Notes: generated by a model from the sequence alone, not told the origin. Positions 7,639-16,338 are shown, counted from the stretch's first letter. The stretch is 21,520 nucleotides of DNA from JBDKGV01 sp039798005 (GCA_039798005.1 JBDKGV010000027.1:1-21520); one strand, 5' to 3'. Made by a program: numbers and translations.

Positions 7639-8889
7639 ATGAAGCACCTGCTCACCATGGCCCTCTTGGCTGCTTCCACCTTCGCCTCCGTGGCCGATCC
7701 GCTGGGCGTCCCCGACGGCTGGGCCTCCGGCACGACCGGCGGCGCCGGAGGCGGCATCGACACCGCGCGTGATTCCACCGCCTTGGCCACCGCCTTGGCC
7801 AAGCCCGGGCCCGGCTTGGTCTTTGTCGAAGGAACCGTGAGCGGCCAATTCCAGATCACCACCGGATCCAAGAGCCTGCTGGGACTTCCGGGGGCCGTGA
7901 TTCGCGGATCCCTGACGGTTTCCGGAACCAAGACCTCGTTCCTGCGCAACGTGATCGTGAGGAACCTGACCCTCATTCCCGGCAAGACCTGTACCGGCGA
8001 CTTCGGCGTGGGCACCTGCGAGGACGAGGACGAGATGATGCGGGTGAGCTACGCACGCGGCATCTGGCTGGATCACCTCACCTTGACCGACGGCCTCTAC
8101 TCGAACCTCAACATCCTGCACGGTTCCGACAGCCTCACGCTCTCCTGGATCCGTCAGTCCTTCACCCGCACCGATTCCTCCCGCCGGTTCGCCAACATGA
8201 TCGGGGGAAGCGACCGCAACGGTGCCGAGGACTCCCTGCGGCTGCGCTTCAGTTGGCACCACAGCCTGTGGGGCGAGAATCTCCGCGAGTGGATGCCCCG
8301 CGTACGCTTCGGCAACGCCCATCTCTACAACAACGTGTTCAGCTCCAAGACGGTCGAATCCTGCATCCGTGCCGGCACCCAGTCCAGCCTGCTGGTGGAG
8401 GCCAATCTCTTCGACGGCACCAGCTCCGCGGTCAGCTTCTGGGGCGTCAACGCCATCGCCGAGCTGCGTCTCAACCGCTTCGTGGACGTCACCTCCGACA
8501 CCGTGGGCAACGGCAAGGCCATCGCCCCGCCCTACACCGCGAGCCTCGACCCCGTCGCCGGGCTCGAAGCTCTCGTCACCCCGCTTGCGACCGGGGCCGG
8601 TGCCAACCTGACCTGGAAGGATCTGCCGACCAAGCCGGTTTCCCTTTCTCCGAGCCGTGCCGGGCAGGATTTCGAGATCTCGCACCGGGCCGGTCGCGTG
8701 GTCCTGCGCAACCTCTCGACCGAGGCGCAGGCCGTCGAGTTCCTCTCCGTCTCCGGACGGATCCTGTCACCTCGCGTCGCGCTGGCCCCGGGTTCCTCCT
8801 GTCAGGTTCCCGGCAAGCGGGGAATCCGGTTCCTGCGCAGCCGGTCCCTTACCGGCTCACGGATCACGATCCTTCCGATCTCGCACTGA
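7639..8889 (+). CDS. Secreted PL1-family pectate-lyase-like protein, with altered active-site motif
   Basis: A 416-residue exported protein with the right-handed beta-helix pattern of polysaccharide lyase family 1. The family cleaves pectate by beta-elimination with an Arg base and usually calcium. A signal peptide covers about 1-18 (MKHLLTMALLAASTFAS). Family marks are GTTGGAGG near the start, NVIVRNLTL, GIWLDHLTL, GSDSLTLSW and MPRVRFGNAHLYNN. In the usual R-x-P-x-x-R motif the first Arg is Trp here (W218; P220, R223 kept), and the usual Asp in the N-L-D-I strand is Asn (N158). Activity is therefore uncertain. Residues about 335-416 resemble a C-terminal sorting-like beta domain. The ATG at 7639 follows AATGGAG; the TTG just before it is a possible start. 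It has its own terminator. Confidence 0.85.
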   Translation: MKHLLTMALLAASTFASVADPLGVPDGWASGTTGGAGGGIDTARDSTALATALAKPGPGLVFVEGTVSGQFQITTGSKSLLGLPGAVIRGSLTVSGTKTSFLRNVIVRNLTLIPGKTCTGDFGVGTCEDEDEMMRVSYARGIWLDHLTLTDGLYSNLNILHGSDSLTLSWIRQSFTRTDSSRRFANMIGGSDRNGAEDSLRLRFSWHHSLWGENLREWMPRVRFGNAHLYNNVFSSKTVESCIRAGTQSSLLVEANLFDGTSSAVSFWGVNAIAELRLNRFVDVTSDTVGNGKAIAPPYTASLDPVAGLEALVTPLATGAGANLTWKDLPTKPVSLSPSRAGQDFEISHRAGRVVLRNLSTEAQAVEFLSVSGRILSPRVALAPGSSCQVPGKRGIRFLRSRSLTGSRITILPISH

Positions 8890-8919
8890 TCCCGCTCCTG
8901 CCGGATTCCACCGACTGCA

Positions 8920-8947
8920 CCTCACCGCACCCCGGGCGAGGTTTTTT
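8920..8947 (+). terminator. Terminator after the PL1 gene
   Basis: CCTC (8920-8923) pairs with GAGG (8938-8941), with partial inner pairing, followed by six T. The stem is weaker than those of its neighbours, but position and T run support it. Confidence 0.6.
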
Positions 8948-9108
8948 GTTTTCTCGGGATCCATCGCATCATTGCGAATGTTTGCCGGGGATGACTTGAA
9001 TCCTTGGCGCGATCGGTTTTCCGGTTTTCCCGCATCGTTTCGATTCTTGACTCCGGAAGCTCCTACTCTGGATTCGTTCCGCAACCCACCACATCCGAAG
9101 GATGAACC

Positions 9109-11292
9109 ATGAAGAAGAGTCTCAAGGCGTTCCGCCTTGCCGCTTTGGCGATTCTGGGATCGTTTTCCCAGAGCGACGCCGCCGACAACCTGATCTCGAA
9201 CGGCGACTTCGCCGGGGGAACCACCGGTTGGAGCCTGAGCCTTGCCACCGGCAACACCGCCGCGGCGGATTACGCCTCGGGTGCCGCCGTGGTCTCGCTC
9301 ACTGAGACCGGCACCACCAACTGGGGCGTGCAGTTGACCCAGAAGGGCCTGCACCTCGATGCCGGTTCCTCCTACACCGTCACCTTCGACGCCTCCGCTT
9401 CGGTGGCGCGCAAGATCAACGTGGCGATGTCCACCGACAAGACCTGGCACTACCAGGGCGGCGGCGACGTCTCCTTGACGACCGCCCTCAAGACCTACAC
9501 CGTCAAGATCACTCCCGATTCCACCGTGGATGCGGGCATCCTCCAGTTCAACCTGGGCGGCACCCTGTCCGACGTCACCATCGACAACGTGGTGGTGACC
9601 GGCGGCAGCAGCACCGTCACGGCAGGCAGCGAGATGATCGTCAACGGCGACTATGCCGGAGGCGAGAACAATTGGAGCCTGAGCCTTGCCACCGGCAACA
9701 CCGCCACGGCCGCCTATGCGACCGGTGCCGCGACGGTCACCCTCACCAAGACGGCGATCACCAACTGGGGAGTGCAGCTCACCCAAGGCGGGCTCGTGCT
9801 GAAGGCCGGATCGACCTACACGGTCGCCTTCGACGCCTCCGCATCCGTTGCACGCACCATCAACGTGGCGATGTCCACCGACAAGACCTGGCACTACCAG
9901 GGCGGCAGTGACGTCACCCTGACGACGGCGCTCAAGAGCTACACTGTCAAGATCACTCCCGATTCCACCGTGGACGCGGGCATCCTCCAGTTCAACTTGG
10001 GCGGGACCTTGGGCTCCGTGACTCTCGACAACGTCTCCGTGAAGGAGCTCATCGTCTCGGGCGGCGTCACCCTCCTGCCCGACACCACCACCATCGCCGA
10101 CGCCCCGAGCACCCTGCCGGGCCTGCGGGTCAAGGGCCGTTTCCTCTACACCCCGACGGGGGAGAAGGTGATCTTCCGCGGCGTCAACGAGATGTTCGTC
10201 TGGGGCGACAAGGAAGGCGCAACCCTGCCCGAGATCGCCAAGACTGGCGCCAACAGCGTGCGCATCGTCTGGCTCTCGACCGAATCGGCCGCCGGACTGG
10301 ATACCGTGGTATCCCGTGCGATCCGCAACAAGCTCATTCCCATCGTGGAGTTCCACGACGCCACCGGCAAATGGGACACCTTGCCCAAGCTCGTGAAGGG
10401 CTGGCTCACCGCCCCCTACCTTGCCGTGATCAAGAAGCATGAGAAGTACCTGGTCGTGAACATCGGCAACGAGGTCGGCGACGCGTCCGTCTCGGCGGCC
10501 GACTTCGTGGCCGGTTACGATTCCTCCATCGCAAAGCTGCGTCGGGCCGGCGTCCAGGTTCCCCTGATGATCGACGCATCGACCTACGGCCAGTCCTACG
10601 CGATGATCTCCCAGACCGCAAAGACCTTGCTGGCCCACGACTCGCTGCGCAACCTGCTGTTCTCGGTCCACATGTGGTGGCCCATCAAGTACAACACCGA
10701 CAAGGCGACCCTCGAAGCCAAGATCAAGTCCGCCGTGGCCCACGCCGTTGCCAAGAACATCCCGCTGGTGGTGGGCGAGTTCGGCGAGGCCTTCACCGAG
10801 GCGGGCGTCGTGGCGGCGACCGACTCGATTCCCTACCGCACCATCCTTTCCGAATGCCAGAAGAACGAGATCGGCTGGCTGGCCTGGTCGTGGGGCAAGG
10901 TGAGCAACTCCCCGCAGACCGACCTGAACATGAGCACCGACGGCACCTTCGCCGGCCTGCAGACCTGGGGCCTGGACGTGGCCGTCACCGACGTGAACTC
11001 CATCAAGAACACCTCGGTCATCCCCGCCTACATCGCCACCGGCGCCTACACCTCGTCGATCCGCGGCTCCTTGCGTTCCGCCGACGGGTTCTCGGTGCGC
11101 ATGGGGAACGGCTCCGTCCAACTCACCGCCCCGGTCGCCGGGCAGGTCGAGTGGATTTCCGCCACCGGTGAAGTGGCCGCTTCGGTCAAGGTCCAGGCAG
11201 GAGTCAACACCCTGAAGTCGCCTGCCACCTCCGGGCTCTGGATCCTGCGCTCCGTGGGCAGCAACCACAGCTGGAAGGTCCTCGTTCCGTAA
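9109..11292 (+). CDS. Secreted GH5_8-like endo-beta-mannanase with two tandem binding modules
   Basis: A 727-residue exported enzyme. A signal peptide covers about 1-24 (MKKSLKAFRLAALAILGSF). Two CBM4/9-type jelly-rolls follow at about 26-160 and 175-305, nearly identical to each other and related to the module in the GH26 enzyme. The GH5 barrel covers about 335-640. The string IVEFHDATGKWDTLPKL is typical of subfamily GH5_8 mannanases; the acid/base is E455 in NIGNEVGD and the nucleophile is E557 in VVGEFGEAF. The last 75 residues (about 650-727), ending SWKVLVP, look like a type-A C-terminal sorting domain of the kind read by type IX secretion, though only by pattern. It probably attacks internal mannan bonds together with the GH26 enzyme. 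Followed by its own terminator. Confidence 0.9.
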   Translation: MKKSLKAFRLAALAILGSFSQSDAADNLISNGDFAGGTTGWSLSLATGNTAAADYASGAAVVSLTETGTTNWGVQLTQKGLHLDAGSSYTVTFDASASVARKINVAMSTDKTWHYQGGGDVSLTTALKTYTVKITPDSTVDAGILQFNLGGTLSDVTIDNVVVTGGSSTVTAGSEMIVNGDYAGGENNWSLSLATGNTATAAYATGAATVTLTKTAITNWGVQLTQGGLVLKAGSTYTVAFDASASVARTINVAMSTDKTWHYQGGSDVTLTTALKSYTVKITPDSTVDAGILQFNLGGTLGSVTLDNVSVKELIVSGGVTLLPDTTTIADAPSTLPGLRVKGRFLYTPTGEKVIFRGVNEMFVWGDKEGATLPEIAKTGANSVRIVWLSTESAAGLDTVVSRAIRNKLIPIVEFHDATGKWDTLPKLVKGWLTAPYLAVIKKHEKYLVVNIGNEVGDASVSAADFVAGYDSSIAKLRRAGVQVPLMIDASTYGQSYAMISQTAKTLLAHDSLRNLLFSVHMWWPIKYNTDKATLEAKIKSAVAHAVAKNIPLVVGEFGEAFTEAGVVAATDSIPYRTILSECQKNEIGWLAWSWGKVSNSPQTDLNMSTDGTFAGLQTWGLDVAVTDVNSIKNTSVIPAYIATGAYTSSIRGSLRSADGFSVRMGNGSVQLTAPVAGQVEWISATGEVAASVKVQAGVNTLKSPATSGLWILRSVGSNHSWKVLVP
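9228..9906 (+). repeat. Two-copy intragenic repeat, exact 444-base period
   Basis: Long identical runs recur 444 bases apart inside the mannanase gene: 34 bases at 9228-9261 and 9672-9705, and 48 bases at 9415-9462 and 9859-9906. They encode the two tandem binding modules. The DNA identity indicates a recent duplication or continuing gene conversion. Confidence 0.9.
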
Positions 11293-11324
11293 CGACGGAT
11301 CCTTGTCAGATTCCGTCCAATCAA

Positions 11325-11351
11325 GCCTCGCCGACACGGCGGGGCTTTTTT
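11325..11351 (+). terminator. Rho-independent terminator after the GH5_8-like gene
   Basis: GCCTCGCC (11325-11332), a five-base loop, GGCGGGGC (11338-11345, one wobble) and six T. Confidence 0.9.
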
Positions 11352-11673
11352 CATGCCCAGGCATTCCCGGGCGCCTCCCCGGCCGCGTTTGCGTCCGGGG
11401 ACCGGGCTGCCTGCCAAGCCTCCGCGCACCTCACCCCGCCGGCCTTCGGCCGGCTGCCCCTCTCCGGAAATCAGAGAGGGGCGGTTCACTGCTGCGGGGT
11501 CTTGGGCCAAAGGCCGGCATCCCTGGCGCACTCTGTGCGTTGCTTGCCTTCTCCCGCCCTGGTAGGGCGGGCCGGGGTGGGTTGGTTCAAGCGGACGCGG
11601 CATCCCTGGCGCGTGCGCGTTGTAATCCTCTCCCTCCCGGATGGGCGGGGCGGCGGATGTCCAGCGAATGCGG
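11352..11673. repeat. Repeat-rich spacer between the mannanase gene and mutS
   Basis: This gene-free stretch holds three perfect hairpins: GCCGGCC-TTC-GGCCGGC (11438-11454), CCCCTCTC-n9-GAGAGGGG (11457-11481) and CCCGCCCT-GGT-AGGGCGGG (11553-11571). It also holds a 14-base direct repeat GGCATCCCTGGCGC at 11516-11529 and 11599-11612, each followed by a GTGCG...GTTG-like tail. None has a long T run. They look like dispersed intergenic repeats of REP type, not a gene. Confidence 0.65.
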
Positions 11674-14286
11674 TTATTCCAGCCGGTCCTTCAGCTTCTG
11701 CACGAAGATCAGGGCCTGCATCGGAGTCATCTGCATCGGGTCGGCCTCGCGCACCAAGGCCCCGATTTCCTCAAGGCCCGGGTCGGAAGCGAAGAGCGAG
11801 AGCTGGGGCACGACGACGGGAGTCTTCGGGGCGTCGCGCTTGCCGATGCGCAGTTCCTGGGCTTCAAGCTGGAGCAGGATCCCTTGGGCGCGCTTGAGCA
11901 CGGTCTCCGGGACACCGGCCATGCGGGCCACGTGCAGTCCGTAGGAACTGTCGCAGGTGCCGTCCAGCACGCGGTGCAAAAAGACGATGCGGCCTTCGTG
12001 CTCGCGCACCTTCACCTGGAGGTTCTTGACGCGGGGCAGGCGATCGGCCAGCACCGTCAGCTCGTGATAGTGGGTCGCAAACAGGGTGAGGGGGCGCAGA
12101 TGCTCCTCCTCATGCAGCGCCTCGACGATGCCCCACGCAAGCGAGAGTCCGTCAAAGGTGCTGGTGCCACGCCCCACCTCGTCCAGCAAAACAAGCGAAC
12201 GGGGCGTGGCGTTGTGCAGGATGTTCGAGGTCTCGAGCATCTCGACCAGGAAGGTCGACTGCCCGCGCGAGAGGCGGTCGGCCGCGCCCACACGCGTGAA
12301 GACGCGGTCCAAAAGCGGAAGCGTCACGGCATCGGCGGCCACGGGGCAGCCGGCGTGGGCCATCACGGCAAGGATGCCCACCTGGCGCAAATAGGTGCTT
12401 TTACCACCCATATTGGGGCCGGTCACCAATTGCAGTTGGGAGGTTTCCGGGTCCATCTCCACGTCGTTGGGCACGAACGGCACATGCGGATGCAAGGCCT
12501 CCAGCACCGGATGGCGGAGTCCCGCGGCGCGCAAGGCTCCTTCCAAGATCAGATCGGGCCGGACCCAACGGTTCTCCTCAGCGCACTCGGCGAAGGCGGA
12601 AAGGACGTCGAGGCTTGCGATGTTTTGGGCGATCTCCTGGACCCGGGCAAGCTCCGCCGCAAGCGCGTCGCGCAATTGACAGAAAATGTCATGCTCGCGG
12701 GCCTGGATCCTCTCCTCCGCGCCCATCACCAGCTCTTCCCACTTCTTCAGCTCCGGCGTGACGTAGCGCTCGGCGTTGGTGAGGGTCTGGGTGCGCTGGT
12801 AGTCGGGTGGGAAGTCCCGGTCGCGGTGGACGTTGGAGATCTCGATGTAGTAGCCGAAGACGCGGTTGTACCCGACCTTGAGCGTACTGATCCCGGTGCG
12901 GGCGCGCTCGGCTTCCTGCATACCTGCCAGTTTCTCGCGCCCTTCCTTGGCGCCTTCGGAAAGTTCGGCGCAGACCGGGTCGTAGCCGGGGCGCAGCAAG
13001 CCGCCCTCCTTGACCGAAAGGGGAGGCGCATCCACGAAGGCATCCAAGAGCGGCTGCCCCAAAGTCGCGGCTCCGTCCAAGCATTTGACAAGATCCGTCA
13101 CCAGCGGAACCGAGAGCTCGGCGGCGATGCGTCCTGCCTCCTGCGCGGCGACCAGCGACTTGCCGGCCGAGACCAGGTCGCGGGCGTGGCAGCGTCCGGT
13201 GGCAATGCGCCCGGCCAAGCGTTCCAGGTCCGAGATCTCGCCCAGCTGCTTCTGGAGTTCCCACAGGCGGGTCGACTCGGTGCGCAGGGCCTCCACGGCC
13301 TGCTGACGGGCCCCGATCGCGTCAAGGTCGCACAGGGGCCGCGCCAGCCAACGCCGCAGTTGGCGCGAACCCATCGAGGTGCGGCAGCGGTCGAGCTGCC
13401 CGGCCAAGCTTGCGCGCACATCGTCGTCGTGCAAGGGGCGCAGCACCTCGAGGTTGCGCAGGGTGGAGCCATCCATCACCAGGAACCCGCCGCGCACACG
13501 GGGGTGCAGGGCGCGCAGGTGGGAGAGGTTGCGGCGACGGTCGTCCCCGGCATAGCGCAGGGCGGCGGCCGCAGCGGTGAAGGCGGCGGTCTCGTTGCCG
13601 GTCCAGCCAAAGCCCTCAAGGGAGGTGGTCCCGAGCTGCTCGCACAGCTGCACCTTGGCGATCGACGGGGCGGGGAAGGGCGAGGGGGCCAGGCTCCACG
13701 AACCTTCCAGCGTCGCCAGTTCCTCCGGGGAGCGGTCCAGGTATTCGGGCCACAGCAGCTCCACGGGGCTACTGCGCTCCAGTTCCGAGAGGATCTCCTC
13801 TTGGGTTCCCTCGCAGGCCTCGAAGCGCCCGGTGGAGAGGTCCAGGAGGCCCAGGCCCCAAGGGGCATCGACGGTCTCGGCGGGGAAAATGGCGCCCAGC
13901 AGGTTGTCGGTGCGTTCGTCCAGGCACGCTTCGTTCAGCGTGGTGCCGCGCGTGACCACCTCGATGATGTCGCGCTTGACGATCCCTTTCGCTTGGGCGG
14001 GGTCCTCGGTCTGTTCGCACACGGCGACCTTGCAGCCGGCCGAGACGAGCTTGGGCAGGTAGCGGTCGATCTGGTGATGCGGGAAGCCGGCAAGCGGGGT
14101 GCGGTCCACGCCGCCGCGCGTGGTGAGCGTGATCCCAAGGATTCGCGAGATGGTCTGGGCATCCTCATTGAAGGTCTCGAAGAAGTCGCCCATGCGATAC
14201 AGCAACACGGCGTCCGGCACCCGGGCCTTGAGGGCCAGGTACTGCTTCATCATCGGAGTTTCTTCGGAGCCCGCCGCTTTTGCCAT
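11674..14286 (-). CDS. mutS: DNA mismatch repair protein MutS
   Basis: An 870-residue cytoplasmic ATPase that recognises mismatches and small loops and starts methyl-independent or MutL-directed repair. The N-terminus has the family opening TPMMKQYLALK, and the mismatch-contacting F-x-E motif is F35-F36-E37 in GDFFETF. The connector, lever and clamp domains follow. The ABC ATPase has Walker A TGPNMGGKST (Lys629) and Walker B LVLLDEVGRGTSTFDG. The C-terminus ends MQALIFVQKLKDRLE, as in full-length bacterial MutS. I prefer the ATG at 14286; a TTG at 14298 would add four residues. No clear ribosome site precedes either. It stands alone on the minus strand, with no mutL in view, and ends against the repeat-rich spacer. 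Confidence 0.97.
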   Translation of the reverse strand: MAKAAGSEETPMMKQYLALKARVPDAVLLYRMGDFFETFNEDAQTISRILGITLTTRGGVDRTPLAGFPHHQIDRYLPKLVSAGCKVAVCEQTEDPAQAKGIVKRDIIEVVTRGTTLNEACLDERTDNLLGAIFPAETVDAPWGLGLLDLSTGRFEACEGTQEEILSELERSSPVELLWPEYLDRSPEELATLEGSWSLAPSPFPAPSIAKVQLCEQLGTTSLEGFGWTGNETAAFTAAAAALRYAGDDRRRNLSHLRALHPRVRGGFLVMDGSTLRNLEVLRPLHDDDVRASLAGQLDRCRTSMGSRQLRRWLARPLCDLDAIGARQQAVEALRTESTRLWELQKQLGEISDLERLAGRIATGRCHARDLVSAGKSLVAAQEAGRIAAELSVPLVTDLVKCLDGAATLGQPLLDAFVDAPPLSVKEGGLLRPGYDPVCAELSEGAKEGREKLAGMQEAERARTGISTLKVGYNRVFGYYIEISNVHRDRDFPPDYQRTQTLTNAERYVTPELKKWEELVMGAEERIQAREHDIFCQLRDALAAELARVQEIAQNIASLDVLSAFAECAEENRWVRPDLILEGALRAAGLRHPVLEALHPHVPFVPNDVEMDPETSQLQLVTGPNMGGKSTYLRQVGILAVMAHAGCPVAADAVTLPLLDRVFTRVGAADRLSRGQSTFLVEMLETSNILHNATPRSLVLLDEVGRGTSTFDGLSLAWGIVEALHEEEHLRPLTLFATHYHELTVLADRLPRVKNLQVKVREHEGRIVFLHRVLDGTCDSSYGLHVARMAGVPETVLKRAQGILLQLEAQELRIGKRDAPKTPVVVPQLSLFASDPGLEEIGALVREADPMQMTPMQALIFVQKLKDRLE

Positions 14287-14621
14287 AGTGGAAGCCAAGG
14301 TAGAATCGCCCGGAGTCGTGCGCGCCTTGGAATGCCCCCGACCGTCGCGCGAAGCGGCGGGACCCCGCAGCCTGCAAAGGCGAGGAGGCCCGATGAGCCC
14401 GGAGCGGAGTCATGGCAATGACCGGTATGGCGAAGGGCGAGCAGGGCGGGATGAGGCCCCAAATCGCTGGAGTAGTTTTTTGAAGGTTTTATAAAGATAA
14501 TCAGGTCTGGATCTTGTTTTCATAACAGGATATGCGTATCTATTTGTGCTGTAAGGCCGACGGTGGCCTGCGGTCAGAAAATGATCCCGGTCGACCGGGG
14601 TTCGTGGCGAAAGGGTTTTCG
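14287..14621. promoter_or_regulatory. Divergent intergenic region between mutS and hcp
   Basis: No gene is recognised in these 335 bases. The part next to mutS is GC-rich. From about 14470 to 14550 the DNA turns AT-rich, with a TTTATAAAGATAAT stretch (14488-14501) that could supply a -10 box for hcp, though no matching -35 at proper spacing was found. The perfect palindrome at 14586-14599 is listed separately. Confidence 0.4.
14586..14599. promoter_or_regulatory. Perfect 14-base palindrome upstream of hcp
   Basis: CCCGGTCGACCGGG lies 22 bases before the hcp start and ten bases before its ribosome site. It could be an operator or a small RNA hairpin in the leader. Confidence 0.4.
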
Positions 14622-16310
14622 ATGTCGATGTTCTGCTACCAGTGCCAAGAAGCCTCCAAGGGAGTCGGTTGCGAGATCCAGGGCGTGTGCGGCAAGACGG
14701 CCACCACGGCCGCTCTTCAGGACGTGCTTGTGCATCTGGCCCGTGGTGTTGCCGTGTTCGCCGCTGCGGCCCGTACCCAAGGTGAGCTGCCCGCCGCCGC
14801 TGCCGAATGGTTGCGCGTGGCCCTGTTCACCACCATCACCAACGCCAACTTCGACGACCAGGCGATCTTTGCCCGCATCCAAGAGGGGCTTTCCTTGCGC
14901 GCCGAGCTCAAGGATTTGTGCGAAAAGCGCGAGGTGATCGTGGCCTTGGCCCAAGTGGATGCCGCCGTCTTCACCGTGGCGTCGGTGGATGAGGCTGTGA
15001 ATCTGGCCGCCGCCATCGGTGTCAAGCGCACCGAAAATGAAGATGTGCGCTCCTTGCGCGAACTGCTGGTGTACGGCCTCAAGGGCTTGGCCGCCTACCT
15101 GCACCACGCCGCCGAGCTGAACGCCTTTGACGTGTCTTTGGACGCTTTCATGGAGAAGGGCCTTGCGGCTTCCTTGGACGATTCCTTGGACGGTGGTGCC
15201 CTCACGGGCCTCGTGCTGGAAGCCGGCGAAAAGGCCGTCACCGCCATGGCCCTGCTGGATGGCGCGAACACGGGACGCTTCGGCAATCCCGAGATGACCA
15301 AGGTGAAGATCGGTGTGGGCACGCGCCCCGGTATCCTGGTGTCGGGCCACGACCTTGGTGATCTCGAGCTTTTGCTGGAACAGTCCAAGGACGCTGGCAT
15401 CGACATCTACACCCACAGCGAGATGCTTCCGGCCCACAGCTACCCCGGCCTCAAGAAGTACAGCCACCTCTATGGCAACTACGGCAACGCCTGGTGGCAG
15501 CAGCACAAGGAGTTCACCAGCTTCAACGGCCCGGTGCTCTTCACGACCAACTGCATCGTGCCCCCGCCCAGCACCGCCACCTACGCCGACAAGGTCTTCA
15601 CCACCGGCGCCTCGGGCTTTCCCGGCTACCGCCACATCGAGAAGGCCGCGGACGGCTCCAAGGACTTCTCCGAGATCATCGCGCTTGCCAAGACCTGCGC
15701 CGCGCCGGTCGAGATCGAGTCGGGCGAGATCCTCGGGGGCTTTGCCCACGACCAGATCCTGAAGCTTGCCGGCCCCGTGGTCGAGGCCGTGAAGTCGGGC
15801 GCCGTGAAGAAGTTCGTGGTGATGGCCGGCTGCGATGCGCGCCAGAAGGAGCGTTCGTACTACACCGACTTCGCCAAGGAACTGCCCACCGACACCGTAA
15901 TCTTGACGGCCGGTTGCGCCAAGTACCGCTACAACAAGCTGGACTTGGGCGACATCGGCGGCATCCCCCGCGTGCTGGACGCCGGGCAGTGCAACGACTC
16001 CTACAGTCTTGCCGTGACCGCGCTCAAGCTCAAGGAAGTCTTTGGCCTTTCCGACATCAACGACCTGCCCATCGAGTACAACATCGCTTGGTACGAGCAG
16101 AAGGCTGTGATCGTGCTGCTTGCGCTCTTGCACCTGGGCGTGAAGAAGATCCGCCTCGGGCCCACCTTGCCCGCGTTCCTGTCTCCGGGCGTGGCCGCCG
16201 TTTTGGTGAACACCTTTGGTTTGCGCGGCATCAATACGGTAGAAGAAGACATGGCCAGCGCCTTCGGTGCGCCCGAAAGCGCAAACGATGCGGAGCTTGC
16301 CGAAGCCTGA
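14622..16310 (+). CDS. hcp: Hybrid cluster protein (hydroxylamine reductase / protein S-nitrosylase family)
   Basis: A 562-residue cytoplasmic iron-sulfur protein. The family reduces hydroxylamine in vitro and reduces NO in vivo, protecting against nitrosative stress. The N-terminal cluster cysteines are C5, C8, C17 and C23 (spacing C-x2-C-x8-C-x5-C), the type found mainly in anaerobes. All hybrid-cluster ligands are seen: H243 in SGHDLGD, E267 in YTHSEM, C311 in TTNCIVPP, C404 in AGCDARQK, C432 in AGCAKYR, C457 in GQCNDSY and E492 in WYEQKA. They sit one or two residues before their Desulfovibrio equivalents. I chose the ATG at 14622 because AAAGGG (14610-14615) precedes it and the protein then opens MSMFCYQC; ATG 14628 is also possible. 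No hcr reductase gene is adjacent. Confidence 0.96.
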   Translation: MSMFCYQCQEASKGVGCEIQGVCGKTATTAALQDVLVHLARGVAVFAAAARTQGELPAAAAEWLRVALFTTITNANFDDQAIFARIQEGLSLRAELKDLCEKREVIVALAQVDAAVFTVASVDEAVNLAAAIGVKRTENEDVRSLRELLVYGLKGLAAYLHHAAELNAFDVSLDAFMEKGLAASLDDSLDGGALTGLVLEAGEKAVTAMALLDGANTGRFGNPEMTKVKIGVGTRPGILVSGHDLGDLELLLEQSKDAGIDIYTHSEMLPAHSYPGLKKYSHLYGNYGNAWWQQHKEFTSFNGPVLFTTNCIVPPPSTATYADKVFTTGASGFPGYRHIEKAADGSKDFSEIIALAKTCAAPVEIESGEILGGFAHDQILKLAGPVVEAVKSGAVKKFVVMAGCDARQKERSYYTDFAKELPTDTVILTAGCAKYRYNKLDLGDIGGIPRVLDAGQCNDSYSLAVTALKLKEVFGLSDINDLPIEYNIAWYEQKAVIVLLALLHLGVKKIRLGPTLPAFLSPGVAAVLVNTFGLRGINTVEEDMASAFGAPESANDAELAEA

Positions 16311-16318
16311 TTGCTGAA

Positions 16319-16335
16319 TTGACAGGATTTGTCAA
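16319..16335. repeat. Inverted repeat TTGACA-n5-TGTCAA after hcp
   Basis: Perfect six-base arms immediately downstream of the hcp stop and upstream of its terminator. It may add a small hairpin to the 3' end; a regulator site is less likely in this position. Confidence 0.5.
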
Positions 16336-16338
16336 AAT

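Noticed and set aside
9047..9074. Sigma-70 promoter TTGACT-n16-TGGATT before the GH5_8-like gene
   Set aside because: The -35 is good, but the -10 matches only three of six bases, so it is not supported.
8857..11364. Long minus-strand open frame opposite the GH5_8-like gene
   Set aside because: Its repeats mirror the tandem binding modules of the true gene; it is a shadow.
11641..14421. Very long open frame opposite mutS
   Set aside because: Antisense shadow caused by GC-rich third positions. MutS on the minus strand has complete domains and motifs.
14511..14530. FNR/Dnr-type site TTGTT...AACA upstream of hcp
   Set aside because: The arms are short and do not match TTGAT-n4-ATCAA; the similarity is no better than chance in AT-rich DNA.
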